Source: Sphingobacterium gobiense
GTDB lineage: Bacteria > Bacteroidota > Bacteroidia > Sphingobacteriales > Sphingobacteriaceae
Reading direction: 5' to 3'
Assembly: GCF_002980575.1 (NCBI RefSeq)
Contig: NZ_PVBS01000002.1
Span: 558,001 to 622,000 of the forward strand
DNA: 64,000 nucleotides
Shown: positions 57,396 to 64,000 of the stretch, piece after piece
Position numbering within the stretch: position 1 is the stretch's first letter
How the letters are laid out: each line of letters begins with the position of its first letter
Position numbers and translations under genes: made by a program
The notes under the pieces: generated by a model
What the model saw: the letters and a program-made list of their open reading frames with translations, nothing else
What the model was told of the DNA's origin: nothing
The model's database searches: none

Positions 57396-59441
57396 ATGGA
57401 TGACACAATGAAAAAGAAGAATATATATATAAAAATGCTCCTCGCCTTGGCTTTATTAGGCACGGCCTGTAGCGATAAGTTTTTGCAAGAGAAAGAAGAT
57501 TTAGGTGCTGTCAATGAAGAAGTTTTTCAGGACCCGGTGCTGGGACAAGCTTATATCGATTACGTTTATGGGTTGTTCTTGCCTGCGAACAATGGAACAG
57601 GTTTTATTGCGACGAATAATAATTCGGAGAATGGATCCTATAATAATGTTTTTGCACAAACTACGGACGAACTTGCTGGCGAAACAGATTTCAATAAGGA
57701 GTGGGGGCAGATTTCTTATAGGAATAACCACGTAAATAAGTATTTCGGTCAGCGTATGGGAACAAGTGTCGGGAACAATACCTGGACGCGTCTTCGTCAG
57801 ATCAATATGTTCTTGACCGAAGTCGATAAGTACGATATGCCGGAAGAACCCAAGAATTTGTTAAAGGGGCAGATGTACTTCTGGCGCGCTTGGCAATATT
57901 ATGAGTTGATGAAGCTATACGGCGGCGTGCCATTGGTACTTACAGCCCAAAACCCGACTTTTGAGAATATAGAAGAAAACTCCGTACCTCGAAGTTCCAC
58001 TTCCGAAACGGTTGAGCAAATACTGGCGGATTTGGATATGGCGATGGAGCTGTTGCCTGGCAGATGGAGTGGAGCAGATTGGGGGCGTATTACCAGTGGT
58101 GCCGCTGCGGCAGTCAAAGGGCGGGTATTGTTGACTTGGGCGAGCCCTGTTTTCAACCCGAATGACGATGTACAGCGTTGGCAGCTAGCATACGATGCGA
58201 ATTTAGCTGCCAAGAATTTACTGGAGGAAAATGGTTTTGGCCTATATAAAACAGGTCGTCTTGAAAACGGAGAAGCTTGGGGAAATATATGGTCACAGGA
58301 GGTCGACAATCCCGAAGCGGTTATCGTTTATGGTTTTAATAAGGTTGCCAAAGGAGGAAACTTTACGAAAAACAGTGGCTGGGAGCAGGCCATCCGTCCA
58401 CGGAATATCAATGGTGCTGGCTCAGTATCGCCGACGCGTCAGATTGTGGAATCTTTTCCCATGAAAGACGGAAAGGCGATTGATGATCCTTCCTCGGATT
58501 ACGCATACGACGCAAATAAATTTTATAAAAACCGGGATCCGCGTTTTTACAAATCCTTTGCCTACAATGGCGCGATTTGGCCGTACAGTGGCGATGAGGA
58601 GTATACTGTCTGGACCTATTCTTGGAAGGTGAGAAACAGTGATGATTTGTCGTATACACCTACGGAAACCCAAGGTGCCAATGCTAGTGGAATATATATC
58701 CGCAAAGCATCAAACTTATCAGCTAACAACGCAATCAATAACTTTGAAGAGAGCGGCACGGACTTTATAGAACTGCGTTTCGCGGAAGTGATATTAAATT
58801 TAGCCGAGTCAGCAATAGGAGTCAACAAGCTTAATGAAGGCCTAGAAGGTATTAAAGAGATCCGGGAGCGGGCAGGTATCGAAAACAAAGATGGTTCCTT
58901 TGGGCTGGCTGGTGTTGCTGGCGATCGCAATAAGCTTTTCAAGGCGGTACTGGATGAGCGGAAGGTGGAATTTGCCTATGAGGGCAAGCGTTTTCATGAC
59001 CTAAGACGCTGGATGTTGTTCGACAATGCTACGGGAATGAATGATCGGTTGGGTATTCCGGTATTGAACGGTACGCGTCGAACGGGCTATAGAATCATCG
59101 TGAAGGAAAATGGAAATGAATATTTCGGTGATGAAGATCCATTGCGTGCCGCAGACGACGGCGCTCCTGTGATCGACAGAGATGCGGCTGAAACTGAATA
59201 TCCGGCTGGGGTGAGTACACAAGAGGAATATGTCGATTATCTTTATGACAACTATTTTGAAGTGCAGGTGCGCGACGATATGGATCGTACGGATTTACAG
59301 CCGAAGTGGACATTCAAATGGTACCCACAATATTATTACTTTGGGCTGCATCAGCAATTATTGGAAACTTCTCCTTACTTAGAGCAAACCAAAGGTTGGG
59401 ACAGCATGAATGGTGCTGGAACCTTCGATCCGTTACAGTAA
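57396..59441 (+). CDS. SusD/RagB-family surface lipoprotein (pectin locus)
   Basis: A 681-residue SusD lid protein with lipobox GTAC (Cys25), followed by SDKFLQEKEDLGAVNEEVFQDP. SusD motifs MYFWRAWQYYELMKLYGGVPLV, IELRFAEVILNLAESAIGVNKL and AVLDERKVEFAYEGKRFHDLRRW are clear. It is longer than typical SusD (about 500-550), with an extended C-terminal part carrying NGNEYFGDEDPLR. The start could also be codon 5 (MKKKNIY). Partner of the SusC 7 bases upstream; a strong terminator follows. Confidence 0.95.
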   Translation: MDDTMKKKNIYIKMLLALALLGTACSDKFLQEKEDLGAVNEEVFQDPVLGQAYIDYVYGLFLPANNGTGFIATNNNSENGSYNNVFAQTTDELAGETDFNKEWGQISYRNNHVNKYFGQRMGTSVGNNTWTRLRQINMFLTEVDKYDMPEEPKNLLKGQMYFWRAWQYYELMKLYGGVPLVLTAQNPTFENIEENSVPRSSTSETVEQILADLDMAMELLPGRWSGADWGRITSGAAAAVKGRVLLTWASPVFNPNDDVQRWQLAYDANLAAKNLLEENGFGLYKTGRLENGEAWGNIWSQEVDNPEAVIVYGFNKVAKGGNFTKNSGWEQAIRPRNINGAGSVSPTRQIVESFPMKDGKAIDDPSSDYAYDANKFYKNRDPRFYKSFAYNGAIWPYSGDEEYTVWTYSWKVRNSDDLSYTPTETQGANASGIYIRKASNLSANNAINNFEESGTDFIELRFAEVILNLAESAIGVNKLNEGLEGIKEIRERAGIENKDGSFGLAGVAGDRNKLFKAVLDERKVEFAYEGKRFHDLRRWMLFDNATGMNDRLGIPVLNGTRRTGYRIIVKENGNEYFGDEDPLRAADDGAPVIDRDAAETEYPAGVSTQEEYVDYLYDNYFEVQVRDDMDRTDLQPKWTFKWYPQYYYFGLHQQLLETSPYLEQTKGWDSMNGAGTFDPLQ

Positions 59442-59456
59442 AGGAAAAAATAGCAG

Positions 59457-59491
59457 AAAACACCTCGCTCTTCTTCGGAGCGAGGTGTTTT
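59457..59491 (+). terminator. Intrinsic terminator after the pectin-locus susD
   Basis: Perfect 14-base-pair stem AAAACACCTCGCTC / GAGCGAGGTGTTTT with a 7-base loop, 16 bases after the susD stop. Its T-rich 3' arm provides the U-tract. Confidence 0.9.
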
Positions 59492-59607
59492 CGTTTATAA
59501 TGTATTGCTAGTTAAGAATTGTTATAAAGCAGATAAAATAGTATAACATTAGTTTTACAAGTATCTATAGTTTTGGTTTTTAAACCTATACTACACCATA
59601 TTTTATA

Positions 59608-60783
59608 ATGAAAAGAGGACTTTTAACATTTTTAGTACTGGGGAACTTGTCGCTTGCACATGGGCAAGTGGATTCCGAATATCGGAAGGTTGCCATGGAA
59701 CGGGCAAAAAAGATTGTCGAGAAAGTAGAACCTGCTTTAGCTACTGACAAAAGAAACAAAACCCGAGATTTAGTTGCAGATCAATACATTGCCCTAAATA
59801 ACATCCACGCCGAGAGAGACCGTAAATTAGGCGACGCTGGGGCCGCTAAAGAACAGGTACTTGCCGATGCCGATGCAGCTATAGCAGCACAACATCGTCA
59901 GTATATCCAGTCGTTAGGAGCATTGATTACAGCAGAACAGATCGAGGAGATAAAAGATGGGATGACATACCATACCGTCCCCAAAACCTATAATAACTAT
60001 AAGCTGATGTTACCTTTTGCAAGTGATGAAGAACTGAGCATGATCCATAAAAACTTGACGGAAGCACGGGAATATGCGATGGACGGTGGTTCAGCGAAAG
60101 AGAAACATGCATGGTTCAATAAATACAAAGGACGGATTGCTAATCAACTGGCATCGTGTGGATACAATTTGAAAAAAGAGGGCGAAGAATGGGCTGAAAG
60201 AAGGAGCCTAGAATCTACAGCATATTGTATTGCCGAATCAAATAGGCTAATGCAAACGTTGACCTTATCGGATGAATGGCAAGCCGAGCAGGTTAGAAAC
60301 CTGTTAGCCTATCAATATCAAAAGATGGACGAGATCTATGCCAAAAAGAAGTCGGAAACAACAACGATGGAGCAAGCTTCACTGGACGGAACTGCAAAGG
60401 AAGACCGGGCTATGGCAATATGGAAAGAAAGCAAAGCAGCTTTGGACACACAACGCGATAAACTTTTCGAAAAACTAGCGTTATTATTAACCGAAACACA
60501 AATCGAATTGGTTAAGGATGAAATGACTTATAACGGCTTTCAAAAAGAGCTCTCGCGCTTTGAGGAGCTGCTGCCGCAGCTAACGGATGAGCATAAAGCT
60601 GCGATAATTGAATATTTAAAAGAGGCACGTGAAAACGCGCTGAACGTATTAACAAATAGGGAACGAAACCAGTGGTTCACTAAATATCGAGGGCGAGCGA
60701 ATAACTATCTGTCTAAGCAAGGATATGATTTGCGGAAGGCGACAGAAGATTTGGAACGGAGAACGAAAGAGAGACGCAAATAA
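59608..60783 (+). CDS. Tandem double-DUF3826 protein
   Basis: A 391-residue exported protein (signal peptide 1-19, LLTFLVLGNLSLAHG) made of two DUF3826 units, about 22-200 and 201-391. The same signatures occur in both halves in the same order: KDGMTY (116-121) and KDEMTY (303-308), LTEAREYAMDG (150-160) and LKEARENALNV (337-347), WFNKYKGRIANQL (169-181) and WFTKYRGRANNYL (356-368). The linker is very short. This is an internal duplication or fusion of the single-domain protein at 53364. It has its own 5' region after the susD terminator and is followed 90-120 bases later by the pectate lyase. Function unknown. Confidence 0.87.
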   Translation: MKRGLLTFLVLGNLSLAHGQVDSEYRKVAMERAKKIVEKVEPALATDKRNKTRDLVADQYIALNNIHAERDRKLGDAGAAKEQVLADADAAIAAQHRQYIQSLGALITAEQIEEIKDGMTYHTVPKTYNNYKLMLPFASDEELSMIHKNLTEAREYAMDGGSAKEKHAWFNKYKGRIANQLASCGYNLKKEGEEWAERRSLESTAYCIAESNRLMQTLTLSDEWQAEQVRNLLAYQYQKMDEIYAKKKSETTTMEQASLDGTAKEDRAMAIWKESKAALDTQRDKLFEKLALLLTETQIELVKDEMTYNGFQKELSRFEELLPQLTDEHKAAIIEYLKEARENALNVLTNRERNQWFTKYRGRANNYLSKQGYDLRKATEDLERRTKERRK

Positions 60784-60800
60784 ATCAGGTGGGTAATATC

Positions 60801-60822
60801 CTATATTCTCTCGTGAATATAG
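60801..60822 (+). promoter_or_regulatory. Short hairpin between the double-DUF3826 and PL1 genes
   Basis: CTATATTC / GAATATAG, 8 base pairs with a 6-base loop, followed by an AT-rich stretch. It could be a weak terminator or a 5'-leader stem for the lyase mRNA. Confidence 0.35.
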
Positions 60823-60903
60823 TATATTTTATACTGGATATATATTGCGAATTTTGGATTACTGATTAAACTATTGTATAGAATTATCATTACAGCATAT
60901 AAT

Positions 60904-62547
60904 ATGAGAAATAGATTGTCAATACTTATTATTGCCGTTTTCAGTTTGGTCGCGGTAAATAATGTAAAGGCCCAGTATCCGAAGATCCCGGAGCACGTCA
61001 AAAAGGAGACAAATGAGATGATGGAGACTGCCCGTCAGCGCTCGGATATCGCTTGGGGGAAGGCGCTACCAGTTATCGAAGAATACGCTAAACAAGGAAA
61101 ACCCTATGTTCCGTGGGCATCCCGTCCTACCGATCTGCCACAGGCAGAAATCGCAGCATTTCCGGGTGCCGAGGGCGGCGGTAAATATACCTTCGGCGGA
61201 CGAGGTGGGAAAGTGATTGTGGTGACTAGTTTGGAAGACCACGGGCCAGGAACACTTCGCGAAGCGTGTGAACAAGGCGGGCCACGTATTATTGTATTTA
61301 ACGTGGCGGGTATTATCCGCTTGAAGACACCGTTGGTTATTCGGGCCCCTTATATCACAATTGCTGGCCAGTCAGCGCCAGGGGATGGTGTGGTTGTAGC
61401 AGGGGAATCCGTATGGATCGATACACATGATGTCTTAATCCGCCACATGCGCTTTCGCAGAGGTGAGACGTACGTTGGGCGCCGCGATGACGCGATCGGT
61501 GGAAATCCGATTGGCAATATCATGATCGACCACGTTTCTGCGAGCTGGGGTTTAGACGAGAACATGTCTATGTATCGCCACATGTACAACGATAGCACTG
61601 GATCGCAGGAGAAAAAATTTGGAACGGTCAACATCACGATCCAAAACTCTATTTTCTCGGAAGCTTTAGATACTTGGAATCACGCATTCGGTAGTACCTT
61701 AGGCGGCGAGAACTGTACTTTTATGCGTAACCTATGGGCGAATAATGCAGCTAGGAATCCGTCGATAGGCTGGAACGGCGTATTCAACTTTGCCAATAAC
61801 GTCATTTACAATTGGGTGCACCGCGCTATTGATGGTGGAGATTATACGGCTCAGTACAATATCTTCAATAATTACTTCAAACCAGGTCCGGCTACACCGA
61901 AAGAAGCGCCTATACGTTACCGTATCCTAAAACCAGAATCCGGCCGTAGTAAATTGGATCACAAGGTCTTCGGGAGAGCTTACGTAAGTGGAAACGTGGT
62001 TGCCGATAATCCTACCGTAACGAAAGATAACTGGGCTGGTGGTATCCAGCTTGAAGGTATGGATGGTGAGTTGATGAGCTATGAAGACGCCAAACCTTTC
62101 CTTCCGGCTATGCAGGTCGCCAAGCCAATTCCACATGCTGCATTCCGCGTTACTTCTGCTAAAGAAGCATATGACGAGGTTTTAGCAAATGCTGGTGCGA
62201 CTTTGCCGAAGCGTGATGCGGTTGATCTTCGGATTGTTAAAGAAGTCAAAGATGGTAAACCAACGCCGTTGGCGGAAAAGGACGTGCAATATCCGGAAGT
62301 TGATTTTGAGCACCGGAGGCTGCCGAAAGATTCCTATAAAATGGGTATTATTACACACATCTCTCAGGTCGGTGGTTATCCTGAATATAAGGGAAAACCT
62401 TATAAAGATTCAGACAATGATGGTATTCCCGATGACGTAGAAAAGAAAATGGGCTTGGATCCAAATAACGGGGAAGACTCTGCGGCGATCACCGAATCTG
62501 GGTACGCTAACATAGAGATTTACCTGAACAAACTCGCTGCGAAGTAA
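60904..62547 (+). CDS. PL1-family pectate lyase
   Basis: A secreted pectate lyase cleaving polygalacturonate by beta-elimination. The start at 60904 was chosen because it gives a normal signal peptide (MRNRLSILIIAVFSLVAVNNVKAQ); the frame from 60874 adds 10 uncharacteristic residues. The parallel beta-helix region opens with AFPGAEGGGKYTFGGRGGKV and has THDVLIRHMRFRRGE and NIMIDHVSASWGLDENMS, matching the PL1 vWiDH segment. The C-terminus has a calcium-binding-like DSDNDGIPDDVEKKMGLDPNN element. Length about 547. It has a clear terminator and is followed by a close paralogue. Confidence 0.93.
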   Translation: MRNRLSILIIAVFSLVAVNNVKAQYPKIPEHVKKETNEMMETARQRSDIAWGKALPVIEEYAKQGKPYVPWASRPTDLPQAEIAAFPGAEGGGKYTFGGRGGKVIVVTSLEDHGPGTLREACEQGGPRIIVFNVAGIIRLKTPLVIRAPYITIAGQSAPGDGVVVAGESVWIDTHDVLIRHMRFRRGETYVGRRDDAIGGNPIGNIMIDHVSASWGLDENMSMYRHMYNDSTGSQEKKFGTVNITIQNSIFSEALDTWNHAFGSTLGGENCTFMRNLWANNAARNPSIGWNGVFNFANNVIYNWVHRAIDGGDYTAQYNIFNNYFKPGPATPKEAPIRYRILKPESGRSKLDHKVFGRAYVSGNVVADNPTVTKDNWAGGIQLEGMDGELMSYEDAKPFLPAMQVAKPIPHAAFRVTSAKEAYDEVLANAGATLPKRDAVDLRIVKEVKDGKPTPLAEKDVQYPEVDFEHRRLPKDSYKMGIITHISQVGGYPEYKGKPYKDSDNDGIPDDVEKKMGLDPNNGEDSAAITESGYANIEIYLNKLAAK

Positions 62548-62568
62548 AAACAACAGCTTGCTTACTAT

Positions 62569-62606
62569 ACGTCTCCTATATTGTCGCCGACTAATATAGG
62601 AGACGT
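62569..62606 (+). terminator. Intrinsic terminator after the first pectate lyase
   Basis: Perfect 14-base-pair stem ACGTCTCCTATATT / AATATAGGAGACGT with a 10-base loop, then TTTTG. It lies 22 bases after the stop, so the second lyase gene must have its own promoter or rely on read-through. Confidence 0.9.
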
Positions 62607-62738
62607 TTTTGTTCGGATAATATGATACAAATAGTCGTGAAGATATTATAGATAAATCGCCCGTCATATCGCTAACTTTGATCTCACTGATATCAATTGT
62701 AGGTGATATACCTAGATATTATCATTAAATTTATGTAT

Positions 62739-64000
62739 ATGAACAAAATATTGTCATTACTCGTGGCTATTATTGCAGTAGCCACTATACAAGAAGCAAG
62801 GGCACAGTACCCGAAAATACCAGCAGAAGTAAAGACGGAAACCGATGAATTGATGCGGAAGGCACAGGAGCAGTCTGATCTCGCCTGGAAAAAAGCCTGG
62901 CCGACTATAGTACAATATGCCAAACAAGGGAAACCTTATATTCCTTGGGCTTCTCGCTTGACAGATTTACCGCAGGCGGAAATCCCAGCCTTTCCAGGAG
63001 CTGAAGGTGGCGGTAAGTACTCCTTTGGTGGCCGGGGTGGTAAGGTGATTGTGGTCACCAGTCTGGAAGATAACGGCCCGGGAACTTTAAGAGAAGCCTG
63101 TGAACAAGGAGGGCCGCGCATTATCGTGTTTAATGTGGCGGGAATTATTCGCTTGAAAACACCCCTGATGATTCGCGCGCCTTATGTTACCATTGCCGGT
63201 CAATCTGCTCCGGGCGATGGTGTTTGTGTGGCAGGGGAGTCCGTTTGGATCGATACCCACGATGTTGTTATCCGACACATGCGTTTCCGTCGGGGCGAAA
63301 CCTATGTGGGTAGACGAGACGATGCCATCGGAGGTAATCCCGTTGGGAATATTATGATCGACCATGTTTCGGCCAGCTGGGGACTAGATGAGAATATGTC
63401 TATTTACCGCCATATGTATAGCCCGGGAGGAGACTATCCAGAAGTGAAATTAGGAACGGTAAATGTGACCATACAGAATAGTATTTTCTCGGAAGCTTTA
63501 GATACCTACAACCATTCCCTAGGGAGTACACTGGGGGGCGAAAATTGTTCCTTTATGCGAAACCTTTGGGCAAATAATGCTGGAAGGAATCCGTCGATTG
63601 GTTGGAACGGTATCTTTAATTTTGTGAATAATGTGGTGTTCAACTGGAGCCATCGTACCACCGATGGGGGCGACTATACCGCGCAATATAATATCATCAA
63701 TAACTATTACAAACCCGGACCTGTAACCCCAGTGGGTAAAGATATTTCCCATCGTATTTTAAGGCCTGACGCAGTATTGTCGCGCTTGGATACGTTGATG
63801 TATGGCCGTGCGCATGTTGCCGGAAATATTATTGACGGTAATGCTGCAGTAACAGCGGATAACTGGAATGGTGGCGTGCAATTAAATGGTAAAGAAGGAA
63901 GCCTGAGCAAGGAAGAGGCACAACATTATTTAGCATTGATCAAATATGATAAGCCATTTCCAATGCCGGAAATGACCATTTTGCCATCGGATAATACCTT
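62739..64000 (+). CDS. Second PL1-family pectate lyase (partial, cut by right edge)
   Basis: Open to base 64000 with no stop; about 420 codons visible. It starts MNKILSLLVAIIAVATIQEARA (an in-frame ATG two codons earlier at 62733 is the alternative) and then follows the upstream lyase nearly residue for residue: AFPGAEGGGKYSFGGRGGKV, THDVVIRHMRFRRGE, NIMIDHVSASWGLDENMS. Clear differences fall in loops: SPGGDYPEVKLG in place of NDSTGSQEKKFG, and the stretch after KPGP. The two are recent paralogues that may differ in substrate or endo/exo mode. It should end beyond the window with a similar calcium-binding C-terminus. Confidence 0.93.
   Translation, partial: MNKILSLLVAIIAVATIQEARAQYPKIPAEVKTETDELMRKAQEQSDLAWKKAWPTIVQYAKQGKPYIPWASRLTDLPQAEIPAFPGAEGGGKYSFGGRGGKVIVVTSLEDNGPGTLREACEQGGPRIIVFNVAGIIRLKTPLMIRAPYVTIAGQSAPGDGVCVAGESVWIDTHDVVIRHMRFRRGETYVGRRDDAIGGNPVGNIMIDHVSASWGLDENMSIYRHMYSPGGDYPEVKLGTVNVTIQNSIFSEALDTYNHSLGSTLGGENCSFMRNLWANNAGRNPSIGWNGIFNFVNNVVFNWSHRTTDGGDYTAQYNIINNYYKPGPVTPVGKDISHRILRPDAVLSRLDTLMYGRAHVAGNIIDGNAAVTADNWNGGVQLNGKEGSLSKEEAQHYLALIKYDKPFPMPEMTILPSDNT

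Overview
The window is a piece of a Bacteroidota chromosome, most likely family Sphingobacteriaceae (Sphingobacterium/Pedobacter/Parapedobacter type). This rests on three SusC/SusD pairs, lipoproteins with Bacteroidota-style lipoboxes, an ATP synthase atpD-atpC pair split from the other atp genes, a short epsilon subunit, and a textbook TTTG-N19-TAnnTTTG promoter in front of atpD. No tRNA, rRNA, CRISPR array, phage or intact insertion sequence was recognised.

Layout. (1) 1-1844, minus strand: nrdH-nrdI-nrdE, a class Ib ribonucleotide reductase operon; nrdE runs off the left edge. (2) 2478-11235, plus strand: SusC/SusD pair, a lipoprotein S41 (C-terminal-processing type) peptidase and a secreted S9 glutamyl-endopeptidase-like enzyme. 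This looks like an outer-membrane importer with peptidases, probably for peptides. (3) 11238-25658, minus strand: one long branched-chain amino acid operon, ilvE-ilvD-ilvB-ilvH-dinB-ilvC-leuC-leuD-(double ABC ATPase)-leuB-leuA-yraN-ilvA. It encodes the isoleucine/valine/leucine pathway from threonine and pyruvate, with three unrelated passengers (DinB-like, ModF-like ATPase, YraN). (4) 25980-27765, minus: atpD-atpC with a clear promoter and terminator. (5) 28084-38026, minus: SusC, SusD-like, DUF5689 lipoprotein and two exported calcineurin-like phosphoesterases, probably an uptake and dephosphorylation locus for an unknown phosphorylated compound. (6) 38423-39025, minus: a small exported membrane coiled-coil protein.

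(7) 39332-64000 is a polysaccharide utilisation region that looks pectin-directed. A plus-strand operon encodes an unassigned glycoside-hydrolase-like protein, an (alpha/alpha)6-type protein, GH28, GH95 and GH2. Then comes about 400 bp of non-coding DNA with two long imperfect hairpins, and a minus-strand AraC regulator. A second plus-strand set follows: DUF3826, SusC, SusD, a double-DUF3826 protein and two tandem PL1 pectate lyases, the second cut by the right edge. By inference, PL1 enzymes cut the pectate backbone, SusC/SusD import the fragments, and GH28/GH95/GH2 and their partners trim them in the periplasm, with AraC as the local regulator.

The items most worth following up are the DUF3826 proteins (one single, one tandem fusion, flanking the SusC/SusD pair), the jelly-roll-like domain inserted in the GH95 enzyme, the unassigned 916-residue hydrolase-like protein, the hairpin pair at 51563-51830, and the DUF5689/double-phosphatase SusC/D locus. 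All family assignments were made by eye from sequence motifs; no search was run.
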